A stretch of DNA of 15,775 nt from contig JBLNBZ010000090.1 in the NCBI GenBank assembly GCA_050260355.1, positions 1 through 15,775 on the forward strand. Direction: 5' to 3'. How positions within the stretch are numbered: position 1 is the stretch's first letter; every line of letters begins with the position of its first letter. The DNA is from CADEFX01 sp050260355. Lineage in GTDB: Bacteria > Pseudomonadota > Alphaproteobacteria > Rhizobiales > Hyphomicrobiaceae. The notes beneath the pieces are model-generated. The model ran no database searches, was not told the DNA's origin, and saw only the letters and a program-made list of their open reading frames with translations. This document shows, in pieces, positions 1 through 7,971 of the stretch. Position numbers and translations under genes: made by a program.

Positions 1-24
1 GGACTAGGGAAAGGCTTCAAGACC

Positions 25-1047
25 ATGGCTTCAGTCGGCTTATTGACCCGCATTCTGGGCAGCGCGGACGCTGGCGGTCCGGCGCCAGAGGCCAATTCAA
101 CCGTCCGTGACGCGCCTCTGCTCGATGCCTATTCGCGCGCCGTCGTCGGCGTCGTCGAGGCCGTGTCGCCGTCGGTCGTACACATTATCGTCACCGGCGA
201 GCGCGGCGGACGTATTGCACGCGGCACCGGCTCGGGGGTCATCGTCAGCCCGGATGGCATCATCCTGACCAACAATCACGTCGTCGACGGCGCCCAGAAT
301 ATCGAGGTGACGCTTGCCGGCGACCGCAGCTTCCGGGCGCGCGTGCTCGGCCGCGATCCCGATACGGATCTTGCTGTTCTGCGCGCAGAGACAAGCGAGA
401 CGCTGCCCGCCGCGCGGCTCGGCAACTCGAAAGCCGTGGTGCCCGGCCAGATCGCCATCGCCATCGGCAATCCGCTCGGCTTCCAATCGACAGTAACCGC
501 GGGGATCGTCAGCGCTGTCGGGCGCACGCTGATGGGCCAGAGCGGACGACTGATCGGCGATGTTATCCAGACCGATGCCGCACTCAACCCCGGCAACTCC
601 GGCGGCCCGCTCGTATCGTCCGCAGGCGAGGTCATCGGCATCAACACGGCGACCATCATGGGCGCCCAGGGCATTTGCTTCTCGGTGGCGTCCAACACCG
701 CCCTGGTTGTGCTCCAGCAGATCCTGAAGCATGGCCGCGTGCGGCGGGGCCGCATCGGCATTGCCGGCGAGCAGGTTCTGCTCAGCGATCGCATCCGGCA
801 TCGCGCCGAGCTGAAGCAGAAGAGCGGCGTCCGCATCGCCGAGGTGCTGGACCGTGGACCGGCCGCGCGCTCGGGCCTGCAGCAGGGAGATGTCATCGTC
901 TCCCTGGATGGCATGGCGGTGACCGGTATCGACGACATCACGCGCCTGCTCGATGAGCGGAGGATTGGCCGCCAGGTCACCGTCTCGGTGCTGCGCGCCG
1001 GCGGTGTGGAGCACGTCGGGCTCGTGCCGGAGGAACGGGGCAATTAG
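25..1047 (+). CDS. HtrA/Deg-type S1C serine protease with one PDZ domain
   Basis: Trypsin-like serine protease of the HtrA/Deg family, 340 residues; the family degrades or senses misfolded proteins. The catalytic triad is visible: His85 in TNNHVV, Asp115 in DPDTDLAVL and Ser192 in NPGNSGGPL. The protease domain spans about residues 35-230 and a single C-terminal PDZ domain about 242-336 (SGLQQGDVI marks its core). The N-terminus has no hydrophobic signal peptide or membrane anchor, unlike periplasmic DegP/DegS, so a cytoplasmic location is possible. The frame is open back to the window edge, so a longer N-terminus cannot be excluded, but AGGGAAAGG at 6-14 is a reasonable ribosome binding site for this ATG. 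It is transcribed towards the aldehyde dehydrogenase and has no obvious link to the pilus genes. Family assignment is secure; substrate and location are unknown. Confidence 0.9.
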   Translation: MASVGLLTRILGSADAGGPAPEANSTVRDAPLLDAYSRAVVGVVEAVSPSVVHIIVTGERGGRIARGTGSGVIVSPDGIILTNNHVVDGAQNIEVTLAGDRSFRARVLGRDPDTDLAVLRAETSETLPAARLGNSKAVVPGQIAIAIGNPLGFQSTVTAGIVSAVGRTLMGQSGRLIGDVIQTDAALNPGNSGGPLVSSAGEVIGINTATIMGAQGICFSVASNTALVVLQQILKHGRVRRGRIGIAGEQVLLSDRIRHRAELKQKSGVRIAEVLDRGPAARSGLQQGDVIVSLDGMAVTGIDDITRLLDERRIGRQVTVSVLRAGGVEHVGLVPEERGN

Positions 1048-1320
1048 GCGGGCTCAATATTGCTCTGATCGAGCACTGCATTTGCGTGATGGCCGATCTG
1101 ATTCGATCGAACGTCAAGTTGTCTGTGAAAAGCCCTGATCGAAGGCGCCGCGCCACAACTCATTGATTGAGAAAGATATTCTATATTCGGAAGGACCTTT
1201 TACAGTCTGTAAACAATTTTTTTGTCTCCCCCTTGCATTTTTGCCACGCCTACGGTTTTATGAGCCTGTCCGAAACGTGGCGCCGTCCCACCTATCCCCC
1301 CATAGTGGCGTCACGGTTTT
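1048..1320. other. Intergenic region between convergent genes, no gene seen
   Basis: This is most of the 326-base gap between the protease stop and the end of the aldehyde dehydrogenase. It is clearly more AT-rich than its surroundings between about 1161 and 1262, with a run of seven T at about 1217-1223. The short open frames here have no recognisable protein and one runs into the dehydrogenase 3' end, so I do not call them. A very weak promoter-like pair on the plus strand (TTGCAT at 1233-1238, TTTTAT at 1256-1261, spacer 17) precedes the hairpin at 1321, so a small transcript is conceivable but unsupported. Confidence 0.5.
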
Positions 1321-1348
1321 GCCCGCGGCCAGTCCCCCGGCCGCGGGC
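1321..1348. terminator. Strong GC hairpin between convergent genes, probable bidirectional terminator
   Basis: A perfect 10-bp inverted repeat, GCCCGCGGCC (1321-1330) and GGCCGCGGGC (1339-1348), encloses an 8-base loop. It lies 25 bases past the stop of the minus-strand aldehyde dehydrogenase and downstream of the plus-strand protease, where a shared terminator is expected. A clear T-tract is missing on both sides (ACTTTCG on plus, AAAACCG on minus), so it is not a textbook intrinsic terminator. A second small inverted repeat, TTTCGT-TCA-ACGAAA at 1351-1365, follows directly. Confidence 0.55.
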
Positions 1349-1373
1349 ACTTTCGTTCAACGAAAACCGCTGA

Positions 1374-2894
1374 TTAGCTGCTCGCCGCCGTCTTCATGAT
1401 GAAGGGGTTGCCGCCGGTGTTGGTCGCTGTCGAGACCCACACGCTCTTGGTCTGCAAGTACTCGTTTATGGCGTCCATCCCATTCTCGCGGCCGAGACCT
1501 GAGCTCTTGTAGCCGCCGAACGGCATCGTGAAGCTGACAGCCCGGTACGTGTTCACCCAAACCGTTCCGGCCCGGATCCGCCGCGCGATCACCGTCGCGC
1601 GCTTGACCGACTGCGTCCACACACCCGAGCCCAATCCGTAGATCACATCGTTGGCGATCTGGACCGCGTCCTCCTCGTCCTTGAACTTGATGACGGACAG
1701 GACCGGACCGAACACCTCCTCCTGGGCGATGCGCATCTTGTTGTTCACGTCGGCGAAAATCGTGGGCTGCACGAAGTACTTGCCACCGCCCACCTCCGGC
1801 CCCGCAGGTCCGCCGCCCAGCACGCACTTGGCGCCCTCTCCCTTGGCGATGTCCATGTAGCCGAGAATCTTCTGATACTGCGGCGGCGTCGTCACCGGAC
1901 CGACCTGCGTCTCGAACAGCATCGGGTTGCCGAGCTTGGCAGTCTTCGCCGTGGCGATGAGCTTCTCCAGGAACTTGTCGTGGATGCTCTCCTGCACCAG
2001 CAGTCGCGATCCCGCGATGCAAGTCTGCCCGGTTGCCGCGAAGATACCCGAGATGGCGCCGTTGACCGCGTCGTCGATGATGCAGTCGTCAAACACGATG
2101 TTGGGCGACTTGCCGCCGAGCTCGAGCGAGATCTTCTTGAACGTGGAGGCCGCGAGCGAGGCAACACGCGCGCCGGTCGCCGAGCCGCCCGTGAAGGCAA
2201 TCTTGGCAACCTTGGGATGCGTCACCAGTGCCTCGCCGGCCGCCGCTCCGTAGCCGGTCACGACATTGATCACGCCGGGCGGGAGACCGAGCGGCTCTAT
2301 CACGAGCTTCATGAACTCGAGCAGCGAGGCGGACGTATACTCCGACGGCTTGATGACGACCGTGCAGCCCGCGGCCAACGCCGGCGCAAGCTTCCAGGAC
2401 ACCAGCAACAGCGGCGAATTCCAGGGCACGATGAAGCCGCACACGCCCACTGGCTCGCGCAGGATGTAGGTGAACGTGTCCGGCTTGTCGACCGGCACGA
2501 CCGCGCCCTGAATCTTGTCGGCCAAGCCGCCATAGTAATAGTACCACTCGGGCATGTACTTGGTCTGCGCCAGCATCTCCGAGATGAGCTTGCCGTTGTC
2601 GCGCACCTCGATCTGCGCCAGATGCTCGGCATGCTTTTCGATATTCTCGGCGATCTTGCGAAGGATCTTGCCGCGCGCCGTCTGCGTCATGCTGGCCCAC
2701 GGGCCACTTTCGAAAGCGCGATGCGCCGCGGTACAGGCGCGATCGACGTCGGTTGCATCACACTCCGGGATCGTCGCCCACGCCTCCCCTGTGTACGGGT
2801 CGAAGGTCTGCAGCCGCTTGCCGGAGGCCGCATCGCACCATTTGCCGTCGATATAGGTCTGGTAATCCTTGAGCTTGATTGGCCTGTCCTGCAT
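1374..2894 (-). CDS. NAD(P)-dependent aldehyde dehydrogenase
   Basis: Aldehyde dehydrogenase superfamily enzyme, 506 residues, the usual length for a single-domain ALDH; it oxidises an aldehyde to the carboxylic acid. The signatures are intact: Asn159 in VPWNSPL, Lys182/Glu185 in IKPSE of the cofactor site (the Glu favours NAD over NADP), FTGGSATG at 234-241 of the Rossmann fold, the general base Glu258 in LELGGKSP, and the nucleophile Cys292 in TGQTCIAGS. The C-terminal PFGGYKSSGLGRE block is also present. The nearest family style is betaine-aldehyde/hydroxymuconic-type dehydrogenases, but the substrate cannot be read from sequence. The ATG has a good ribosome binding site (GGAG at 2903-2906, 8 bases away). 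It follows tadC on the same strand after 254 bases and probably has its own promoter, so it is likely not part of the pilus operon. Confidence 0.95.
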   Translation of the reverse strand: MQDRPIKLKDYQTYIDGKWCDAASGKRLQTFDPYTGEAWATIPECDATDVDRACTAAHRAFESGPWASMTQTARGKILRKIAENIEKHAEHLAQIEVRDNGKLISEMLAQTKYMPEWYYYYGGLADKIQGAVVPVDKPDTFTYILREPVGVCGFIVPWNSPLLLVSWKLAPALAAGCTVVIKPSEYTSASLLEFMKLVIEPLGLPPGVINVVTGYGAAAGEALVTHPKVAKIAFTGGSATGARVASLAASTFKKISLELGGKSPNIVFDDCIIDDAVNGAISGIFAATGQTCIAGSRLLVQESIHDKFLEKLIATAKTAKLGNPMLFETQVGPVTTPPQYQKILGYMDIAKGEGAKCVLGGGPAGPEVGGGKYFVQPTIFADVNNKMRIAQEEVFGPVLSVIKFKDEEDAVQIANDVIYGLGSGVWTQSVKRATVIARRIRAGTVWVNTYRAVSFTMPFGGYKSSGLGRENGMDAINEYLQTKSVWVSTATNTGGNPFIMKTAASS

Positions 2895-2938
2895 GGCGAT
2901 TTCTCCGTGTCGGAGCTCAGCGTTGGGGGTTGGGCGAT

Positions 2939-2968
2939 AGGAGACGATACACGGTGCTCGCGCGTCAA
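2939..2968 (-). promoter_or_regulatory. Possible promoter of the aldehyde dehydrogenase gene
   Basis: On the minus strand a near-consensus -35 box TTGACG (2963-2968) lies about 70 bases upstream of the dehydrogenase ATG. The -10 is poor: TCTCCT with an 18-base spacer (2939-2944), or TATCGT with only 13. Position fits, sequence evidence is weak. Confidence 0.25.
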
Positions 2969-3133
2969 GGCCCCGCTCGCGCTGACCCCTGCGCCATTCC
3001 GCGGCGACAATTCCCCTCTACGCCTAGATTTCCCGTCAGGCCCCGCATCCATTCGGCAACAAGCTGCGGTTTGCCGAGCCCGCAGAGGTCGAGCCCCGCA
3101 GTTGAGCTGAATGGTTTGGCGCTTTGGCGGCGC

Positions 3134-3148
3134 GCGGCGTCGAGCCGC
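3134..3148 (-). terminator. Hairpin directly after the tadC stop codon
   Basis: Read on the minus strand, GCGGC-TCGAC-GCCGC begins immediately after the tadC TAA. It is a 5-bp GC stem with a 5-base loop, followed by more GC-rich sequence and no T-tract. It may mark the 3' end of the pilus operon mRNA, but it is too short to call firmly. Confidence 0.3.
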
Positions 3149-4123
3149 TTACGTCATCTTCAGAACCTGCAGGGCTGCGGGTCCAAGAATGACGACGAAC
3201 AGCACGGGAAGGAAGAACACGATCATCGGCACGGTCAGCTTGGGCGGCAGTGCGGCGGCCTTCTTCTCAGCCTCCGACATGCGCATGTCGCGGTTCTCCT
3301 TGGCCATCACGCGCAGCGCCTGGCTCACCGGCGTACCGTAGCGTTCGGCCTGAATGAGAGCCGTCGCCACGGCCTTGATGCCGGCAATGCCGGTGCGCTT
3401 GCCCAGATTGTCGAACGCCTGCCGGCGATCTTGCAGGTAGGACAGCTCGGCCGTGGTCAGGCTGAACTCCTCAGCGAGCTCGATCGACTGACTCGTGACC
3501 TCCTTGGCCACCTTGCCGAACGCCGCCTCGATGGACATGCCGGCCTGCACGCAGATCAGCAGCATGTCGAGCGCATCAGGAAATGATTGCGTAATGGATT
3601 GCTGCCGTCGCTGGACCAGGTTCTCCACGAACATGTTCGGCAAGTAGAAGCCCATATAGCCGGCCGCGATCGCAATGCCGAACTTCACAAGCGGCGGATA
3701 GGTGTAATGCGACAAGAAGAACAGGTAGACCAGTGCCACGATCGTGACGATGATCGGCATCACAAGCCGGAAGAACATGTAGGCGACCAGTGGCGCCTGG
3801 CCGCGCATGCCCGCCATCTTGAGCTTGTTCTTGATCTCCTCGGTTTCGAAGGCGCTGCGCAGATTGAATTGATCGACGATCTGCTGCATGAACCCCTTCG
3901 GCGCCTGACGAAGGCGGCCTTGCGTGCTTTCCTTGGCGAGATCGGCAAGACGCGCGGCGCGCATGTTCGCGCGCTCCGTCGCCATCGCCCGCATGCGCTG
4001 GCCCGTTCGGTCGCGCGACAGGACCGGCATTGCGATCGTCAAGACCGTCGCAAAGGTGGCAATGGCCGCGAGCAGCATCACCATGAGCTGCGGCTGCATG
4101 ACCGAGTCGACAAAATCCAACAC
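3149..4123 (-). CDS. tadC: Tad pilus inner-membrane platform protein TadC
   Basis: TadC, 324 residues, one of two GspF/PilC-type inner-membrane proteins forming the assembly platform for the Flp pilus. Predicted membrane segments lie at about 13-34, 115-137, 146-166 and 298-320. The T2SSF domain covers about 180-310 with the typical FPDALDMLLICVQAGMSIEAAF-like core at about 181-202. The start is GTG at 4123, supported by AGGGAG at 4133-4138 nine bases upstream; the next ATG (4099) would cut into the N-terminus and has no good site. It lies 30 bases downstream of tadB and is the last gene of the operon. It is expected to work with TadB and the CpaF ATPase. Confidence 0.93.
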   Translation of the reverse strand: MLDFVDSVMQPQLMVMLLAAIATFATVLTIAMPVLSRDRTGQRMRAMATERANMRAARLADLAKESTQGRLRQAPKGFMQQIVDQFNLRSAFETEEIKNKLKMAGMRGQAPLVAYMFFRLVMPIIVTIVALVYLFFLSHYTYPPLVKFGIAIAAGYMGFYLPNMFVENLVQRRQQSITQSFPDALDMLLICVQAGMSIEAAFGKVAKEVTSQSIELAEEFSLTTAELSYLQDRRQAFDNLGKRTGIAGIKAVATALIQAERYGTPVSQALRVMAKENRDMRMSEAEKKAAALPPKLTVPMIVFFLPVLFVVILGPAALQVLKMT

Positions 4124-4153
4124 GGCTCGCGTCTCCCTACTCGACGGCGATCG

Positions 4154-5149
4154 TCAGTACTTGAAGTTGATCATCTTGCGCATCACCAGCACGCCCATCG
4201 TCATCCACCCGCCGGCGGCCATCAGCAGGAACTGGCCCATCTTGGTCGTCCACAGCAAGGAGATGTAGCCAGGGCTCGTGACATAGACCATCGTCATGAC
4301 GATGAACGGCAAGGCTCCCAGAACGGCCGCCGACGCCTTGGCTTCCGCCGACAGAGCCTTGACTTTGGCCTGGAGACGCTTGCGGTCACGCAGCACACCG
4401 GAGAGATTACCGAGGGCCTCCGACAGATTGCCTCCCGCCTGCTGCTGGATGGCGATGACGATGGCGAAGAACTTGACCTCCGGCATGGGCATGCGCGTGA
4501 GCATGCGCTCGAAACATTCTGAAAGCGGGACGCCGACGCGCTGCTGCTCGACCAGCTCGTGAAATTCCTCGCGCACCGGGGAGGGTGACTCCCGCGCGAT
4601 GATGCCGAGACATTCGTTCAGCGGCAGGCCGGACTTCACGCCGCGCACGATTACGTCGATCGCGTTGGCGAACTCGTTGAGGAACTTGGATTGCCGCCGC
4701 TTGGTCATCTGCGCGAGCACCCAGCGCGGAACGCCGAATGTGCCCACGAACCCGGCCGCCAGCGGCACCAACACCGTGACGCCCGGCGTCAAAATGTAGA
4801 TGACGACGGCAAGCACTGCTCCGCAGCCGACGCTCGCGAGCCAGAACCGATTCGGCGCCACATCGAGTCCGGCCCTTTGCAGTCTGAGCCGCAAGGAGAT
4901 CTTCTCTTTAGACTTCTGCCGGTGCTCCAGCTCCTTGAGCGTATCCGCGACCTGCTTGCGTCGGCTCTGCACCAGATCGGCCTGAGCTCGGCGCTGATTG
5001 CGCACCATCCTGCTCTCGGTGACACCTTGAAGCCGCTTTTCGGCAGCATCGCTGGACAGCATAGGTGCCACGACGAAATAAATGGCAGCGGCCGCCGACA
5101 CCGCCACGATCAGGCCGAGACTGAGCTGCAACAGATCGGCGTCAGGCAT
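4154..5149 (-). CDS. tadB: Tad pilus inner-membrane platform protein TadB
   Basis: TadB, 331 residues from the ATG at 5149. It is the second GspF-type platform protein and partner of TadC. It has an N-terminal membrane segment (about 6-29), a basic cytoplasmic stretch, a hydrophobic pair at about 102-143, a T2SSF domain at about 156-290 with the conserved QQQAGGNLSEAL at 235-246, and C-terminal membrane segments. A TTG four codons upstream (5161) would give a longer form. GGAG at 5156-5159, six bases before the ATG, argues for the ATG. The start overlaps the 3' end of cpaF by 8 bases, a sign of translational coupling. Confidence 0.93.
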   Translation of the reverse strand: MPDADLLQLSLGLIVAVSAAAAIYFVVAPMLSSDAAEKRLQGVTESRMVRNQRRAQADLVQSRRKQVADTLKELEHRQKSKEKISLRLRLQRAGLDVAPNRFWLASVGCGAVLAVVIYILTPGVTVLVPLAAGFVGTFGVPRWVLAQMTKRRQSKFLNEFANAIDVIVRGVKSGLPLNECLGIIARESPSPVREEFHELVEQQRVGVPLSECFERMLTRMPMPEVKFFAIVIAIQQQAGGNLSEALGNLSGVLRDRKRLQAKVKALSAEAKASAAVLGALPFIVMTMVYVTSPGYISLLWTTKMGQFLLMAAGGWMTMGVLVMRKMINFKY

Positions 5150-6620
5150 TGAGCTCTCCAAGCGTGCGGCCCTGCGCGTCCTGGACCTCGGAGTTGACCA
5201 GCGCTTGCGTCAGTCTGTCGGTCTCGCCGTAGTATTCGGCCCGCTCCCAGAAGCGTGGTCGCGCGATGCCTGTCGACCGGTGCCGGCCGATCAGCTTGCC
5301 GTTGGCGTCCTCTCCCAAGATCTCGTACACGATGAGGTTCTGCAGCGTGACCACCTCGCCTTCCATACCGACGACTTCCGTGATGTGGGTGACTTTGCGC
5401 GAGCCGTCGCGCAGGCGCGAGGCCTGGATGATGACGTCGATCGATCCGGTGATCATCTCGCGAATGGTGCGCGGCGGCAGCGAGAAGCCGCCCATCATGA
5501 TCATCGACTCCAGACGGCTGATGGCCTCGCGTGGGCTGTTGGCGTGCAGCGTGCCCATCGAGCCGTCGTGGCCCGTGTTCATGGCTTGCAGCAGATCGAA
5601 GGCCTCCGGTCCACGCACCTCGCCGACGATGATGCGCTCGGGCCGCATACGCAGGCAGTTGCGGACCAGATCGCGCATCGTGATCTCGCCCTCGCCTTCC
5701 AGATTGGGTGGACGGGTCTCGAGGCGCACCACGTGGGGCTGCTGCAGTTGAAGCTCCGCGGAGTCCTCGCACGTGATGATGCGCTCATCGTGGTCGATGG
5801 AGCCGGTCAGGCAGTTGAGCAGGGTCGTCTTGCCGGAGCCCGTTCCGCCCGAGATCAGGACGTTGCAGCGGACCCGGCCAATGATCTCGAGTATCGTCTT
5901 GGCGGCCGGCGAAATGGACCCGAACTTGACGAGTTGCTCGAGCTTGAGGCGATCCTTCTTGAATTTGCGGATCGTCAGCGTCGGGCCATCGATGGCAAGT
6001 GGCGGCGCAATCACGTTGACACGGCTGCCATCGGGGAGACGCGCATCGCAAATCGGCGAGCTTTCGTCCACACGGCGGCCGACCTGGCTGACGATGCGTT
6101 GACAGACGTTCATGAGCTGCGCGTTGTCGGCAAAGCGCACGTTTGTTCTTTGCACCTTGCCGCCGACCTCGATGTAGGTGGTGCTGGCGCCGTTGACCAT
6201 GATGTCCGCAATGTCGTCGCGCGCCAGCAGCGGCTCGAGGGGCCCGTACCCCAGCACGTCATTGCAGATGTCCTCGAGCAGCTCTTCCTGCTCCGAGATG
6301 GACATCACCACGCTCTTCAATTGGATGATCTCGCCGACGATGTCGCGGATCTCCTCGCGCGCGGCGGCTGACTCGAGCTTGGCGAGCTGCGTCAGGTCTA
6401 TCGTATCGATCAGCGCGTTGAAGACGGTCGTCTTGACGTCGTAGTATTCCTCCGAATGCCGGCGCTGCGGCTCGACCGGCTCGGGACGGGCCGGCGCTGC
6501 AGCGACCGGGGCAGCGGCGACCTTCGTCTCGACTGGTTTCGCGGATGTGCCGATTGCGACCGGCTTCGGAGCCACCGGTCCACGTGGGGCGGATGGATCG
6601 TTCGAACGCCTGCCGAACAT
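5142..6620 (-). CDS. cpaF: Tad pilus assembly ATPase TadA/CpaF
   Basis: CpaF/TadA, 492 residues, the hexameric secretion ATPase that powers Flp pilus assembly at the cytoplasmic face of the membrane. A Pro/Ala-rich, probably disordered N-terminus (1-55) precedes an N-terminal domain (about 56-210). The GspE-type motor then carries Walker A GGTGSGKT at 258-265 (Lys264), the Asp box around 283-290 (TCEDSAEL), Walker B IIVGEVRG at 330-337 with catalytic Glu334, and the His box TGHDGSMGTLHA at 349-360. All catalytic elements are intact. The ATG is preceded by AAGGAG that overlaps the cpaE stop codon. Its 3' end overlaps tadB, so cpaE-cpaF-tadB are tightly coupled. Confidence 0.96.
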   Translation of the reverse strand: MFGRRSNDPSAPRGPVAPKPVAIGTSAKPVETKVAAAPVAAAPARPEPVEPQRRHSEEYYDVKTTVFNALIDTIDLTQLAKLESAAAREEIRDIVGEIIQLKSVVMSISEQEELLEDICNDVLGYGPLEPLLARDDIADIMVNGASTTYIEVGGKVQRTNVRFADNAQLMNVCQRIVSQVGRRVDESSPICDARLPDGSRVNVIAPPLAIDGPTLTIRKFKKDRLKLEQLVKFGSISPAAKTILEIIGRVRCNVLISGGTGSGKTTLLNCLTGSIDHDERIITCEDSAELQLQQPHVVRLETRPPNLEGEGEITMRDLVRNCLRMRPERIIVGEVRGPEAFDLLQAMNTGHDGSMGTLHANSPREAISRLESMIMMGGFSLPPRTIREMITGSIDVIIQASRLRDGSRKVTHITEVVGMEGEVVTLQNLIVYEILGEDANGKLIGRHRSTGIARPRFWERAEYYGETDRLTQALVNSEVQDAQGRTLGELNA

Positions 6621-6629
6621 TTCGCAAGA

Positions 6630-6635
6630 CTCCTT
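6630..6635 (-). promoter_or_regulatory. Ribosome binding site of cpaF, overlapping the cpaE stop
   Basis: Read on the minus strand, TAAGGAG fuses the TAA stop of cpaE (6634-6636) with a full AAGGAG Shine-Dalgarno sequence nine bases before the cpaF ATG. Ribosomes finishing cpaE therefore sit on the cpaF start region. Confidence 0.8.
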
Positions 6636-7971
6636 AACGCCTGATTTTCAGTTTCTCGAGGAATGGAGCGAGCGCCGACCGCTTCTCGACCTTCTGCTCC
6701 TTACGTCCCGTCAGCGCCATGCACACGTCGCGGAACTGCTGCACGGCCTTGGCTTTGGCCGACATCTCTTCGATCATCTGACCGTTATTGGCCGCTTGAC
6801 CGAAGACCTCGCTCTCGAACTCGATCACGGCAGTTGCCTTCAGATCGAGCGCGCTCTCGAACTCCTTGACCGGTATCTCGGGCCGCTTCGGCATGTTCAG
6901 CATGTTGACCACCAGATGCGGCGGGTGGTCGTTGTGCCGTGTCTGCTTCAGCAGATCGACGAGGTTCTTGGCATTGCGGAGGTTGGCAAGATCGGGCGCA
7001 GCCGTGATCACGATCTCATCGGCCTGCAGCAGTGCCTGCTTGGTCCAGGACGTCCACTGGTGCGGCAGGTCAACCGCAACGTAGGGAACGTTCTGGCGCA
7101 CGACATCCAGCACGACACCGCAGGCCTCGGGCGAAATGTCGTAGTCGCGATCGAGTGTGCCCGGCGCAGCGAAGAGGCTCAGGTGCTCGGAGCACTTCGT
7201 CAGCAGCCGGTCCAAGAGGACCTCGTCGAGACGCTCCGGACTGGCGATGGCATCGGCGATTCCCTGCACAGGGTCCTGATTGAAATCGAGGCCGGCAGTG
7301 CCAAAGGCCAGATCGAGGTCGGCCACCACCACGCTCGTCTTCAGGAGCTCGGAAACGCACCAGGCGACGTTGTGGCACACGGTGCTGGAGCCGACGCCGC
7401 CCTTGGCGCCGACGAAGGCGAAGATGTGCCCTACGGGATCGGACTGCGGATCGTTGTAGAGGTTGGAAACGCTCTCCATGAGCTGGATCGGAGAAACCGG
7501 TGCGATCAGATACTCGCTCACACCCCGCTTCAGCAGCTCGCGATAAAGCAGGACGTCGTTGACATGGCCGATCACGATTACCTTGGTCCCGGCGTCGCAG
7601 CTTTCGGCAAGCCGATCGAGCTCGACGAGCATTTCGGTGCGCGGCAATTCCGATTCGATGATGATCAGGTTCGGGGTCGGGCTTTCCTGGTAGTGAGCAA
7701 CCGCCGCCTGTGCGCCGCCCATGTGGACGCTGACATGTGCCTTGGTGAGACGCCGGTCCTCCGCAGCAACCTGCATCGCCTCTGCCGTATTGCCGTTCTC
7801 GCAGAACGCCTGAATCGAGATGCGGGGTATCGGCCGCGCGCGCTCGCGCCGCCGCTCCGCCTCCGCCTCGGCGGTCGCATCCGCGGAGGCGAGCTCGCGA
7901 CCGGACTCATCAAGCTCCCTGGCTGTTGATTCCGCCTGCCTGTTCATTGCTGCCTCGCCGTCACTGCGCAC
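6634..7971 (-). CDS. cpaE: Pilus localisation ATPase-like protein CpaE/TadZ
   Basis: CpaE/TadZ, 445 residues from a GTG start, a ParA/MinD-like protein that positions the Tad apparatus at its cellular site. An Ala/Glu/Arg-rich N-terminus (about 1-48) leads into an atypical receiver domain (about 50-172), where the phospho-acceptor position reads Glu106 (LIIIESELP). The ParA-like domain starts at about 182 with a deviant Walker A, GAKGGVGSST (188-197): the signature Lys190 is kept but the usual second lysine is Ser195, as is common in this family. ADLDLAFG (about 217-224) is the next conserved block. The start is uncertain: the GTG at 7971 overlaps cpaD by 11 bases; an ATG at 7947 would give 437 residues and a 13-base gap. 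Neither has a strong ribosome binding site. Confidence 0.92.
   Translation of the reverse strand: MRSDGEAAMNRQAESTARELDESGRELASADATAEAEAERRRERARPIPRISIQAFCENGNTAEAMQVAAEDRRLTKAHVSVHMGGAQAAVAHYQESPTPNLIIIESELPRTEMLVELDRLAESCDAGTKVIVIGHVNDVLLYRELLKRGVSEYLIAPVSPIQLMESVSNLYNDPQSDPVGHIFAFVGAKGGVGSSTVCHNVAWCVSELLKTSVVVADLDLAFGTAGLDFNQDPVQGIADAIASPERLDEVLLDRLLTKCSEHLSLFAAPGTLDRDYDISPEACGVVLDVVRQNVPYVAVDLPHQWTSWTKQALLQADEIVITAAPDLANLRNAKNLVDLLKQTRHNDHPPHLVVNMLNMPKRPEIPVKEFESALDLKATAVIEFESEVFGQAANNGQMIEEMSAKAKAVQQFRDVCMALTGRKEQKVEKRSALAPFLEKLKIRR

Noticed and set aside
1163..1399. Short plus-strand open frame in the AT-rich gap
   Set aside because: It runs through the terminator hairpin into the 3' end of the aldehyde dehydrogenase and its translation resembles nothing known.
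1980..3110. Long plus-strand open frame opposite the aldehyde dehydrogenase
   Set aside because: It is antisense to a clearly recognisable enzyme, its translation is Arg/His/Asp-rich with no known domain, and such long antisense frames are normal in GC-rich DNA.
5082..7929. Two long plus-strand open frames (5082-6371 and 6547-7929)
   Set aside because: They lie opposite cpaF and cpaE, whose motifs are intact, and read as low-complexity shadow sequence rich in His, Asp, Leu and Arg without recognisable domains.
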